Shown in pieces: positions 10,332-18,270 of a stretch of DNA of 64,000 nt. Origin of the DNA: Austwickia sp. Lineage in GTDB: Bacteria > Actinomycetota > Actinomycetes > Actinomycetales > Dermatophilaceae. Position 1 is the stretch's first letter. Each line of letters opens with the position of its first letter. The notes beneath the pieces are model-generated. The model was not told the DNA's origin and searched no databases. It was given only the letters and a program-made list of their open reading frames with translations. The stretch spans positions 744,001 through 808,000 of the forward strand of contig CP064985.1 of the NCBI GenBank assembly GCA_016699675.1, read 5' to 3'. Made by a program: the position numbers and the translations under genes.

Positions 10332-11074
10332 CGCGCCTCCCCTGGTGCCTGCGGGCGGTGACCCGGTGGGCCGCCTCGCTGAAACGGAACGTCCCGGCTC
10401 AGGTCCCGGTTCCACTCCGTGTGGTCCAAATCGGCCAGTTCCAGGGTCGAGGTGAGCAAAGCGGCCGTGAAGCCCCACACGAACAGCCCGTCGACCTCGA
10501 ACGCCGGAGCGGTGAACCCGTTGGGGTGGACGGCCATGAACCGGTGCGCGGGTTCGAGCAGGTCGGCCAGGGCCACCCGCGCGACGCGCTCCACCTCGGC
10601 GGGGCTGCGCACGAAGATCGGGGTGGGTCGCTCCCACCAGGCCAGCACCGGCGTGACCGCCGACGTCGAGGCCGACAGGAACAGCTCGGGGAACGCGCCG
10701 AGCACCCGCACCCCCGCCGGGTCGAGCCCGATCTCCTCGTTGGCCTCGCGCAGCGCCGCCCCCACCGGCCCGTCGTCGTCGGGGTCGACGCGACCCCCCG
10801 GGAAGGAGACCTGCCCGGCGTGGCTGCGCAGGTGGGCGGTCCGCTGAGTGAGGACGACGTCCTGGCCGCCGTCGTCCCGCGGGCCGAAGAGCATCAGGAC
10901 CGCCGAGGCCCGACCGCCGCGCGCCGGGTCGGGGCGGTGCCGCGCGAAGTACGCCGGGTCCAACCCCTGCAGCCGGTCCACGAGGTGCGGCAGCCACGCC
11001 GGTGGCGGGACCGGCGGGAGGGGCGGCGAGACCGGCGCGACCGGCGGAACCAGCCACCCCGCAGCTTCGGTCAC
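10328..11074 (-). CDS. NUDIX hydrolase, CoA pyrophosphatase-like
   Basis: Probably hydrolyses CoA or other nucleoside diphosphates linked to another moiety. The 248-residue protein has the Nudix box spread over GGRVDPDDD and ALREANEEIG near residues 96-118. The LRSHAGQVSFPGG segment just before it resembles the CoA-pyrophosphatase (NudL/NUDT7) signature. A Pro-rich N-terminus precedes the domain. GTG 11074 overlaps the nth stop (GTGA 11071-11074), and its own stop overlaps the marP start. This matches the Rv3672c position. Confidence 0.9.
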   Translation of the reverse strand: MTEAAGWLVPPVAPVSPPLPPVPPPAWLPHLVDRLQGLDPAYFARHRPDPARGGRASAVLMLFGPRDDGGQDVVLTQRTAHLRSHAGQVSFPGGRVDPDDDGPVGAALREANEEIGLDPAGVRVLGAFPELFLSASTSAVTPVLAWWERPTPIFVRSPAEVERVARVALADLLEPAHRFMAVHPNGFTAPAFEVDGLFVWGFTAALLTSTLELADLDHTEWNRDLSRDVPFQRGGPPGHRPQAPGEAR

Positions 11075-11850
11075 CGCGGCTCCCGCTCGGGGTCCTTGAC
11101 GAGCCGCGCCGCCTTGGCGGGGTCGGTCTCGCCGATGCCGTACGACGGGCAGAGCGCCGCCACGGGGCAGGCGCCACAGGCGGGCTTGCGCGCATGGCAG
11201 GTGCGCCGCCCGTGGAAGATCAGCGTGTGCGAGAGCATCGTCCAGTCCCGCTTCGGGATGAGGGCCCCCACCTCGGCCTCGACGACGACCGGATCTTCGC
11301 TGGTCGTCCAGCCGAAGCGGCGCGCGAGCCGGCCGAAGTGGGTGTCGACCGTGATGCCGGGCACTCCGAACGCATTGCCGAGCACCACGTTGGCGGTCTT
11401 GCGGCCGACCCCGCGCAGCGTGACCAGGTCCTTGAGCCGGTGCGGCACCACGCCGCCGTACCGTTCCACGAGGTCAGCCGACAGCCGCAGCAGCGACTCC
11501 GACTTGGCCCGATAGAAGCCGGTGGACTGGATGATCGTCTCCAGCTCGGTGCGATCGGCGGCGGCGAGGGCCGCGGGGTCGGGATATCTGGCGAACAGCC
11601 CCGGCGTGACCTTGTTGACGTTGACGTCCGTGGTCTGCGCGGACAGAACCGTCGCGACGAGCAGCTGGTAGGCGTCGGCGAAGTCCAGTTCGCAGTGCGC
11701 GTCGGGGTAGCGCTGCGCCAGCAGCCGATACATGCGGCGCGCCCGGCGGGTACGCGCCAGCGGCGTCTCGGCGACGGTGGCCACGCCACTGAGCGAGGCG
11801 GTCGTGGGGTCGGCCGGCACGGCCGTCGTCGGGTTCGCGCGCTTCGCCAC
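11071..11850 (-). CDS. nth: endonuclease III (DNA glycosylase/AP lyase)
   Basis: Removes oxidised pyrimidines in base-excision repair. The HhH-GPD core shows the helix-hairpin-helix and catalytic lysine in LRGVGRKTANVVLGN and the catalytic aspartate in VDTHFGRLARR. The [4Fe-4S] cluster ligands CHARKPACGACPVAALC have the C-x6-C-x2-C-x5-C spacing. From GTG 11850 the product is 259 residues with an extra N-terminal tail of about 35 residues before the domain. Later starts are possible, and the frame stays open further upstream without a good start. It is divergent from crp (123 bases between starts) and heads the nth-NUDIX-marP operon. Confidence 0.94.
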   Translation of the reverse strand: MAKRANPTTAVPADPTTASLSGVATVAETPLARTRRARRMYRLLAQRYPDAHCELDFADAYQLLVATVLSAQTTDVNVNKVTPGLFARYPDPAALAAADRTELETIIQSTGFYRAKSESLLRLSADLVERYGGVVPHRLKDLVTLRGVGRKTANVVLGNAFGVPGITVDTHFGRLARRFGWTTSEDPVVVEAEVGALIPKRDWTMLSHTLIFHGRRTCHARKPACGACPVAALCPSYGIGETDPAKAARLVKDPEREPR

Positions 11851-11938
11851 ACCGGCCAGCGTAGGCGCCCGTGCCGACAAGCGGTTTCGGTCTGCGGATC
11901 GCAGTGCCGGCCGGAACTTTCGACCACCCTGTGCCGCA

Positions 11939-11954
11939 CGTGACCTGGGGCACA
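11939..11954. promoter_or_regulatory. candidate Crp binding site between nth and crp
   Basis: CGTGA-CCTGGG-GCACA matches the Crp consensus TGTGA-N6-TCACA at 8 of 10 half-site positions. It ends 19 bases before the crp start codon and 88 bases upstream of nth. Mycobacterial Crp uses the same consensus, so autoregulation, perhaps with control of nth, is a reasonable inference. Confidence 0.5.
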
Positions 11955-11973
11955 TATGTGGCAGAGTAGGACC

Positions 11974-12651
11974 GTGGATAACGACGTGGTGAGACGGGCT
12001 GCCCTCTTCGCCGCTCTGGACGACGGCGATGTCAGCGCGTTGCGCTCCACGATGTCGACCACGCGCCTGCAGCGCGGCGAGGTCCTGTTCCGCGAGGGGC
12101 AGCGCGGCGATCGGCTCTATGTCATCGTGACCGGCAAGATCAAGCTCGGCCGGTCGAGCACGGACGGCCGCGAGAACCTGATGGCGATCCTCGGCCCCGG
12201 CGAGATGTTCGGCGAACTCAGCCTGTTCGACCCCGGCCCGCGCACGGCGACCGCCACGGCCGTCGCCGACACCGAGCTCATCGGGATGGGCAACGAGTCG
12301 CTGCACGAATACCTCAAGGACCGCCCGGCGGTCTCCCTTGCGCTGCTGGGCGCCTTGGCGCGGCGGCTGCGCCGCACCAACGACTCGGTCGCGGACCTGG
12401 TCTTCACCGACGTGCCCGGCCGGGTCGCCAAGGCCCTCCTCGATCTGGCCAGCCGGTTCGGCCGGCCCAGCGAGGAGGGCGTCCTGGTGGCGCACGACCT
12501 CACCCAGGAGGAGCTCGCCCAGCTGGTGGGCGCCTCGCGCGAGACCGTGAACAAGGCCCTGGCCGACTTCGCCTCGCGTGGCTGGCTCAAGCTGGAGGCC
12601 CGCGCCGTGCTGCTCATGGACGTCGAGCGCCTGCAGCGCCGGTCGCGCTGA
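11974..12651 (+). CDS. crp: Crp/Fnr-family cAMP receptor protein
   Basis: A 225-residue global regulator very like M. tuberculosis Rv3676. The cyclic-nucleotide-binding domain (about 1-120) contains GDRLYVIVTGKIK and the phosphate-binding GEMFGELSLFDPGPRTA. The C-terminal winged helix carries the recognition helix SRETVNKALADF near residue 185, identical to the mycobacterial protein. GTG 11974 follows AGTAGGA and gives a length matching the family, rather than an ATG 18 bases upstream. The gene is transcribed alone and is convergent with the MBL-fold operon. The upstream palindrome suggests self-regulation. Confidence 0.96.
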   Translation: MDNDVVRRAALFAALDDGDVSALRSTMSTTRLQRGEVLFREGQRGDRLYVIVTGKIKLGRSSTDGRENLMAILGPGEMFGELSLFDPGPRTATATAVADTELIGMGNESLHEYLKDRPAVSLALLGALARRLRRTNDSVADLVFTDVPGRVAKALLDLASRFGRPSEEGVLVAHDLTQEELAQLVGASRETVNKALADFASRGWLKLEARAVLLMDVERLQRRSR

Positions 12652-12699
12652 GCATCGACTCAGTCCCAGACCGCGTCGAGTCAGCTGCAGTCCCCGGCC

Positions 12700-13569
12700 T
12701 CAGTCGTGTCGCGGGTCGATCCGCGGCGGCGGCGAACCATGCGGCTCACCCAGATAGTCGAGCTGTGCCCGCACGCTGAGGCCGGCCGCCGGCCATAGGG
12801 ACCGATCCACGTCGGCGTACACCACCTCGACCACCTCGTCCACACCCCGCGCACCCCCGGCGAGCGCGTCGCGGATCTGCTGCAGCCGCTCGGCCCGGTG
12901 CTCGCGGTAGTACCCCACCACACCCGCGGCGTCCGCGATCGGCCCGCCGTGGCCCGGCAGGAGGTCGGTCACGCGACCCGAGCCGGTCAGGCCCGCGATG
13001 CGTTCGAGGCTGGCGAGGTAGTCCTCCAGCACGCCATCGGGCCAGGCGACCACCGTCGTTCCCCAGCCCAGGACGGTGTCGCCGGTGAGCAGGGCGTTCT
13101 CGACGGTCAGGCAGAACGAGAGGGAGTCGGAGGTGTGCCCCGGGGTCGCCACCACGACCAGCTCCACGCCAGCGTCGGCAACCGCGTCGCCGTCGGCCAG
13201 GTCGTCGTGGCCCGCCCCGATGGCCCGGACCGGGGCGCCGGTCAGCTCGGCGAACCGGGCCGCGCCCTCGGCGTGGTCGGGGTGGCCGTGGGTCAGCAGC
13301 GTCTGCACCACTCGCCGCTCCCCCACGCGGTCGAGGACCCGCCGCAGGTGCGCCTCGTCGAGGGGACCGGGGTCCACCACGATCAGGCCGTCCTGATCGG
13401 GCGCCCCCAGCAGCCAGGTGTTCGTCCCCTCCAGCGTCATCGGCGAGGGATTGGGGCAGAGCACGCACTCGGCGTACCCGCTCCACACCCCGCCCGGCCA
13501 GGACTTGGGCGCCCAGCTCGCCGGGCGCGTCACCCACGGCGTCGGGGCCGACCCGGGCGCCCCGCTCAT
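12700..13569 (-). CDS. MBL-fold metallohydrolase (Rv3677c-like)
   Basis: A beta-lactamase-fold hydrolase of 289 residues. The zinc site THGHPDH lies near residue 104, further ligands are visible in ATPGHTSDSL and LTGDTVLG, and a C-terminal helical part similar to LACTB2 enzymes follows GHGGPI. The family includes thioesterases and RNases, so the substrate is open. ATG 13569 overlaps the stop of the upstream NUDIX gene (ATGA 13566-13569). It is the last gene of a DUF4177-RidA-NUDIX-MBL operon and is convergent with crp. Confidence 0.9.
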   Translation of the reverse strand: MSGAPGSAPTPWVTRPASWAPKSWPGGVWSGYAECVLCPNPSPMTLEGTNTWLLGAPDQDGLIVVDPGPLDEAHLRRVLDRVGERRVVQTLLTHGHPDHAEGAARFAELTGAPVRAIGAGHDDLADGDAVADAGVELVVVATPGHTSDSLSFCLTVENALLTGDTVLGWGTTVVAWPDGVLEDYLASLERIAGLTGSGRVTDLLPGHGGPIADAAGVVGYYREHRAERLQQIRDALAGGARGVDEVVEVVYADVDRSLWPAAGLSVRAQLDYLGEPHGSPPPRIDPRHD

Positions 13570-14489
13570 GCGGAGCCCTCGGCGACCGCCCATCGGCGCG
13601 CCACCGCCACGCCCGTCTCGGTGAGCACGGGCACCGGCAGCACCACCGGCAGGGGGTCGGACACGTCGAGCCCCGCCATGAGGCTGGCCGCGCTGCCGTC
13701 CCAGCCGCCCGCCTCGTGGGCGTCGCGGTCATAGGCGAGCATCCCGAGCGACACCTCGGTCGGCGGCAGGAGCAGGGCCTGCCCGGCGCGCTGTTCGGCG
13801 AGCAGGTCGGCCGGGCGCACCCAGCGGACGTGCTCGGCCTCGGTGCAGTCGTCGTCGGGAACCTGGCCGGCGGGCAGCTCGGCCACGAAGAAGCGGGTGT
13901 CGTAGCGCCGCGGCTCGAACTCCGGGGTGATCCAGTGGTCGACCGCGCGCAGCAGGTCGGTGCGCAGCACCAGCCCGCGCTGCAGGAGGAACTCCGCGAA
14001 GGAGATCTCCCGCCCGACCAGGGCCACCCGCGCCTCGTCCCATTCCGGACCGGTCAGGTCGGCGACGACAGTCGACTCGTCCGGCCCGGCGAGCAGCACC
14101 CCGCACTCCTCGAACAGCTCCCGGGCGGCGGCGGCGACCAGCTCGCGGGCCTGCGCCTCGCCGGGGGCCGCCACGCGGCGCGCCCACTCCTGCGGGGACG
14201 GTCCCGCCCACGGCAGCGCCTCCTCGGCGTCGCGGTCGTCGACGCCGCCACCGGGAAAGACGTACGCCGACGCGGCGAACGCCATCGTCGCGGCCCGGCG
14301 CAGGACGAAGACCTCGAGGTCACCCGGCGTACCCGCTTCCCCGTCCCGCACGAGCATGACGGTGGAGGCGTCCTTCGTCGGCGCGGCGACGCCGCCGCGC
14401 TCGACCCAGGCCCGCGCGTGCTCGGCCAGCGCGGGCGGGAGGGCGTAATGGACCTCGGGGACGGTGCTGCCGTCAGGATCGGCCGGCAT
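13566..14489 (-). CDS. NUDIX hydrolase with split Nudix box (NUDT19-like)
   Basis: The 307-residue protein opens with about 45 residues before a Nudix fold (TVMLVRDG, FVLRRAATMAFAASAYVFPGG). The Nudix box is interrupted: GGGVDDRD is separated from AAARELFEECGVLL by some 35 residues, an insertion typical of NUDT19-type acyl-CoA hydrolases. The C-terminal half is mostly helical. ATG 14489 lies 2 bases after the RidA stop, so the gene is translationally linked on both sides. The M. tuberculosis block has no gene at this place. Confidence 0.87.
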   Translation of the reverse strand: MPADPDGSTVPEVHYALPPALAEHARAWVERGGVAAPTKDASTVMLVRDGEAGTPGDLEVFVLRRAATMAFAASAYVFPGGGVDDRDAEEALPWAGPSPQEWARRVAAPGEAQARELVAAAARELFEECGVLLAGPDESTVVADLTGPEWDEARVALVGREISFAEFLLQRGLVLRTDLLRAVDHWITPEFEPRRYDTRFFVAELPAGQVPDDDCTEAEHVRWVRPADLLAEQRAGQALLLPPTEVSLGMLAYDRDAHEAGGWDGSAASLMAGLDVSDPLPVVLPVPVLTETGVAVARRWAVAEGSA

Positions 14490-14491
14490 GG

Positions 14492-14965
14492 TCAGTCCCG
14501 CACCGCGAAGATCGCCTCGACCTCGACGGACGCGCCGAGGGGCAGCGCCAGCACCCCGACAGCGCTGCGGGCGTGGGCGCCCGCCTCGCCGAAGACGTCC
14601 TTCATCAGTTCGGAGGCGCCGTTGATCACGCCGGGCTGGCCGGTGAACCCGGGCTCGCTCGCGACGAACCCGACGAGCTTGACCACCCGTTCCACGGCGT
14701 CGAGGTCGCCGACCACGCTCTGGCAGGCGGCGATGGCGTTGAGCGCGCAGGTGGCGGCCATCTCCTTGGCCTGCTCGGGGCTGACCGCGTCCGGGCCCTC
14801 CCCCACGGGTCCGGTCGCCGCCATGGCGCCGCCCGCCAGCGGCAGCTGGCCCGAGACGTACACGTAGCGGCCGTCGCGCAGGGCGGGAACGTACGCCGCG
14901 ACGGGCGGATTCACCGGCGGCACGGTCAGGCCCAGCTCCGCCAGGCGCTCCTCGATCCGGCCCAC
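14492..14965 (-). CDS. RidA/YjgF-family protein
   Basis: The 157-residue protein is a RidA-superfamily member (Rv3678c position). Such proteins form trimers, and true RidA deaminates reactive 2-aminoacrylate imines. VYVSGQLPL near the N-terminus and the central AATCALNAIAA and VGFVASEPGFTGQP segments fit. The RidA catalytic Arg region near the C-terminus is replaced by ARSAVGVLALPLGASVEVEAIF, in which the Arg of ARSAVG is retained. This looks like one of the RidA subfamilies of less certain activity. GTG 14965 starts 3 bases after the DUF4177 stop. Confidence 0.9.
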   Translation of the reverse strand: MGRIEERLAELGLTVPPVNPPVAAYVPALRDGRYVYVSGQLPLAGGAMAATGPVGEGPDAVSPEQAKEMAATCALNAIAACQSVVGDLDAVERVVKLVGFVASEPGFTGQPGVINGASELMKDVFGEAGAHARSAVGVLALPLGASVEVEAIFAVRD

Positions 14966-14968
14966 GGC

Positions 14969-15124
14969 TCAGGCCTCCTTCGGCCGCTTGAAGTAGGCCA
15001 CGAGGTTGCCCTCGGGCATCGTCACCACAGCCACCAGCTCCCAGCCGTCCTCGCCCCACGTGTTGAGGATGGCCTGGGTGTTGTGGATGAGGACCGGCGT
15101 CGTCGCGTACTCCCACCTCGTCAT
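14969..15124 (-). CDS. DUF4177-family small protein
   Basis: A 51-residue protein beginning MTRWEYATTPVL, with the DUF4177 hallmark WGEDGWELVAV followed by a strand and YFKRP near the end. It corresponds to Rv3678A. The family consists of small beta proteins of unknown role. It is the first gene of the leftward DUF4177-RidA-NUDIX-MBL operon and diverges from the first ArsA-like gene 135 bases away. An in-frame GTG nine bases upstream is an alternative start. Confidence 0.85.
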   Translation of the reverse strand: MTRWEYATTPVLIHNTQAILNTWGEDGWELVAVVTMPEGNLVAYFKRPKEA

Positions 15125-15259
15125 GCCGTTCACCCTAATGGGCCGCTCGGAACGGGGCGCCGACCGCGGAGATCAAACGTGAGCAGCGCAACCCTCCGAA
15201 CCGACAAATGCGACGGCTTCGGTGCGCGGCGCATCGGGCCCGCTCGTAGAGTGGCAGGC

Positions 15260-16360
15260 ATGTCGGACGACGTCCCCACGACCGGTTCTGGCGCGCCCGA
15301 GGGCAGCGCCGAGAGTTCGACCCCCGACTGGCCCGACGTGCGGTTGCACGTGGTGACCGGCAAGGGCGGCACCGGCAAGACGACGGTCGCCGCAGCGCTG
15401 GCGCTGACGCTGGCCAGCACGGGCCGCAAGGTCCTCGTGGCCGAGGTCGAGGGTCGGCAGGGGATCTCGCAGGCCCTCGACGTACCGCCATTGGCGTTCG
15501 AGGAACGCCCGATCATGAAGGTGTCGGGCGGCGGCGAGGTCTGGGGCATGGCGGTCGACGCGAAGGCCGCCCTCATCGAGTACCTCGCGATCTTCTACCA
15601 CCTGGGCCGCGCCGGCCGGGCGCTCGAGAAGGTGGGCGCGATCGACTTCGCCACGACGATCGCCCCCGGCGTCCGGGACGTGCTGCTCATCGGCAAGGTC
15701 TACGAGGCCGTACGCCGTCGCGGGGCGCGACCGCGGCCCGACGGCGGGATCGACTGGCAGTACGACGCGGTCGTGCTCGACGCCCCGCCGACCGGCCGGG
15801 TGGGCCGCTTCCTCGGGGTGAACCGCGAGGTCGCCGACCTGGCCAAGGTCGGTCCGATCCGGGCGCAGGCCGACTCCATCACCGCCATGTTGCGCTCGGG
15901 CTCCAGCGCCGTGCACATCGTCACCCTGCTGGAAGAGATGCCCGTGCAGGAGACCGTGGACGCCGTGGCGGAGCTCCGCGCGGCGCAGCTGCCGGTGGGC
16001 GGGATCATCGTGAACCAGGCGCGCGACCCGCTGCTTGATCCGAAGGAGCTGTCGGCCCTCGCCGCCGGTCACGTCGACCGGGCCGGCGTCGGGGCGGCGC
16101 TGCGCCGCTCGGGCGCCTACCCCGGCGACGACGGGTCCGGGCACGCCACCGACCGCGACGACTGGAGCGAGTCCTGCCTGGACGCCCTGCTCGCCGAGGG
16201 CGGCGCGCACGCCGAGCGGATGCGGCTGGAGGACGAGCAGTTCGCGGTCGTCGAGTCGCTGGGGCGGCCGGTGTACGTCCTGCCGCCCCTGCGCGGCGGC
16301 GTCGACGCGGACGGCGTTCGCATCCTCGCCCAGGAACTCGCCGATCAAGGAAGGTGGTGA
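15260..16360 (+). CDS. ArsA/GET3-like ATPase, first of a pair
   Basis: A 366-residue P-loop ATPase of the Rv3679 type. The deviant Walker A GKGGTGKTT lies at about residues 34-42, and switch-like DAPPTGRVGRFL near 174. Rv3679 and Rv3680 form a heteromeric, BagAB-type ATPase linked to glycerol and stress metabolism in mycobacteria rather than arsenite export; there is no arsB nearby. ATG 15260 is the first start in frame and gives the family length. The gene overlaps or abuts the second ATPase, so the two subunits are probably made in equal amounts. Confidence 0.92.
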   Translation: MSDDVPTTGSGAPEGSAESSTPDWPDVRLHVVTGKGGTGKTTVAAALALTLASTGRKVLVAEVEGRQGISQALDVPPLAFEERPIMKVSGGGEVWGMAVDAKAALIEYLAIFYHLGRAGRALEKVGAIDFATTIAPGVRDVLLIGKVYEAVRRRGARPRPDGGIDWQYDAVVLDAPPTGRVGRFLGVNREVADLAKVGPIRAQADSITAMLRSGSSAVHIVTLLEEMPVQETVDAVAELRAAQLPVGGIIVNQARDPLLDPKELSALAAGHVDRAGVGAALRRSGAYPGDDGSGHATDRDDWSESCLDALLAEGGAHAERMRLEDEQFAVVESLGRPVYVLPPLRGGVDADGVRILAQELADQGRW

Positions 16361-16365
16361 GCCCC

Positions 16366-17598
16366 ATGACCACGCACGCCGCCAAACGTCCCGGTCAACC
16401 GGGCCGGTCCCTGTCGTCGGCCGCCCCCGCGCTGGACATGGACGCGCTGCTACGCGACACCAGCACCGGCATCCTCGTGTGCTGCGGCGCCGGCGGGGTC
16501 GGGAAGACGACCACCGCCGCCGCGCTCGGCCTGCGCGCCGCGGAGCAGGGCCGGCACGTCGTGGTGCTGACCATCGACCCGGCCCGCCGGCTCGCCCAGT
16601 CCCTCGGCCTGGTGGAGCTCGACAACACCCCGCGCGCCGTCGCCGGGATTGACACCTCGGCCGGCGGTTCTCTCGACGCCATGATGCTCGACATGAAGCG
16701 CACCTTCGACGAGATCGTCGAGGCGCACGCCTCCCCCGAGAAGGCGGAGCAGATCCTGGCCAACCCCTTCTACGTGGCCCTGTCCAGCTCGTTCGCGGGC
16801 ACGCAGGAGTACATGGCGATGGAGAAGCTCGGGCAGCTGCACGATATGCGCGGCCCGGACGGCCGGCCGCGCTGGGACCTGGTCGTGGTCGACACCCCGC
16901 CGAGCCGCTCGGCGCTGGACTTCCTCGACGCCCCCGAGCGGCTGGGCAGCTTCCTCGACGGGCGGTTCATCCGGTTGCTGCTCGCGCCGGCGAAGGCGAG
17001 CGGTCGGGCCTACGTCAAGGTCGTCCAGGCGGGGATGAACCTCGCCGCGTCGACGCTGGACAAGATCCTCGGCTCGCAGTTGCTGGGCGACCTGCAGACG
17101 CTGGTGGCCGCGCTCGACTCCGTGTTCGGCGGCTTCCGGCAGCGCGCCACGCAGACCTATGCGCTGCTGCAGGACTCCGGCACGGCGTTCCTCGTGGTCG
17201 CCTCGCCGGAGCGCGACGCCCTGCGCGAGGCGGGCTACTTCATGGACCGGCTTGCCGCGGACCGGATGCCGCTGGCCGGCGTGATCGTGAACCGGATGGG
17301 GCGGACGACGCTCACGCTCGACGCCGACGTGGCCGACCGGGGCGCCAGCCGACTCGAGGCCGCCAGCGCCGGCGCGGGTCCGCGGGGCGCGACCGCCGAG
17401 CACGTCGCGGCGGCGCTGCTGCGCATCCACGCCACGCGGGACGCGCTGGCCGAACGGCATCGCGCGGCAGCCAAGCGCCTGTCCGACGCCCACCCCGGGG
17501 TTCCGGTCGCCCAGGTGCCGGCGGCGGCCACCGACGTGCACGACCTCGACGGGCTGCGGACCATCGGCGCCGAGCTGGCCGGCTGGGCCAGGGCGTAG
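16366..17598 (+). CDS. ArsA/GET3-like ATPase, second of a pair
   Basis: The Rv3680-type partner, about 410 residues. CCGAGGVGKTTTAAA (deviant Walker A) lies near residue 39, TIDPARRLAQSLGL near 71 and VVDTPPSRSALDFLDAP (switch II) near 171. Three starts are close: GTG 16354, GTG 16357 (overlapping the upstream stop as GTGA) and ATG 16366. I prefer ATG 16366 because AAGGTGG lies at a normal distance, but GTG 16357 would give strict coupling. The gene ends 13 bases from the convergent whiB4 stop. Confidence 0.92.
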   Translation: MTTHAAKRPGQPGRSLSSAAPALDMDALLRDTSTGILVCCGAGGVGKTTTAAALGLRAAEQGRHVVVLTIDPARRLAQSLGLVELDNTPRAVAGIDTSAGGSLDAMMLDMKRTFDEIVEAHASPEKAEQILANPFYVALSSSFAGTQEYMAMEKLGQLHDMRGPDGRPRWDLVVVDTPPSRSALDFLDAPERLGSFLDGRFIRLLLAPAKASGRAYVKVVQAGMNLAASTLDKILGSQLLGDLQTLVAALDSVFGGFRQRATQTYALLQDSGTAFLVVASPERDALREAGYFMDRLAADRMPLAGVIVNRMGRTTLTLDADVADRGASRLEAASAGAGPRGATAEHVAAALLRIHATRDALAERHRAAAKRLSDAHPGVPVAQVPAAATDVHDLDGLRTIGAELAGWARA

Positions 17599-17611
17599 CT
17601 CGGTCTCCAGA

Positions 17612-17935
17612 TCAGGCGGTGGCCGAGGTCTCGCCGAGCCGGTCGGCCTCGAAGAGCGCCCGGAAGGACCGGATGTTGGGGTGGCGCCGCAGCATGGCGC
17701 GGCGCTCCCGCTCGGTCATGCCGCCCCACACCCCGAACTCGGTCCGGTTGTCGAGGGCGTCCGCGAGGCATTCGGCGACGACGGGGCAGCGCTGGCAGAT
17801 CTGCTTGGCCTGCTGCTGGGCGGCGCCCTGGACGAACAGAGCGTCGGGCGCCGACGTACGGCAGGCCGCCAGCGGCGTCCACTCGACGGTCCACGTGGTC
17901 CGCTGCTCGCGGTTCATGGGAGCGACTTTGCTCAC
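17612..17935 (-). CDS. whiB4: WhiB-family iron-sulfur transcription factor (WhiB4-like)
   Basis: A 107-residue WhiB protein. Four cysteines bind a [4Fe-4S] cluster: one in LAACRTSAPD and three in CQRCPVVAEC. The family G[VI]WGG turn is present in FGVWGGMTERERRAML, and a basic DNA-binding tail follows. Similarity (RTSAPDALFVQGAAQ) and position between the ATPase pair and the class A PBP match whiB4 (Rv3681c), a redox-sensing regulator. GTG 17935 is chosen because AAGGATGG precedes it; ATG 17917 has no ribosome site. Confidence 0.93.
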   Translation of the reverse strand: MSKVAPMNREQRTTWTVEWTPLAACRTSAPDALFVQGAAQQQAKQICQRCPVVAECLADALDNRTEFGVWGGMTERERRAMLRRHPNIRSFRALFEADRLGETSATA

Positions 17936-18046
17936 TGATGTCCATCCTTGTCCCGGCCCTGCTCGTGGCGGGCCACCGACATGCCAACAATTTGCACAGT
18001 AGAAACGCCCCCAACCCGCTGCCCATCCCCCGCGCGGGCCTGACCC

Positions 18047-18084
18047 GGTGGTCACTATGGACTAGTTACTAGGTAGTCACCACC
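18047..18084. promoter_or_regulatory. imperfect inverted repeat between whiB4 and the PBP gene
   Basis: GGTGGTCACTA (18047-18057) and TAGTCACCACC (18074-18084) are complementary at 10 of 11 positions across a 16-base spacer. The site lies in the 335-base gap (17936-18270) between the divergent whiB4 and PBP genes and is the AT-richest stretch there. It could be an operator for either gene. Nothing else in the gap is recognisable. Confidence 0.4.
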
Positions 18085-18270
18085 CGCGTCCGAACTTATT
18101 GCCCGCATGAGTTCCGGTGTGCGACAGCGCAACTGGCCGCTTCGGACTGCTCGATCCTCGGCCGCGCGGTAGTTCTTCGGCGCCCCGGGCGAAACTCGGC
18201 CCGCACCGATAAACCCGTCACACGGCCCGCCGTCAGGCGGTCGCACAGCGCGGCGCCGTACTCTGCTTGC

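Noticed and set aside
15260..17598. Arsenite export system
   Set aside because: The ATPases resemble ArsA, but there is no arsB, arsR or arsC nearby and the location matches Rv3679-Rv3680.
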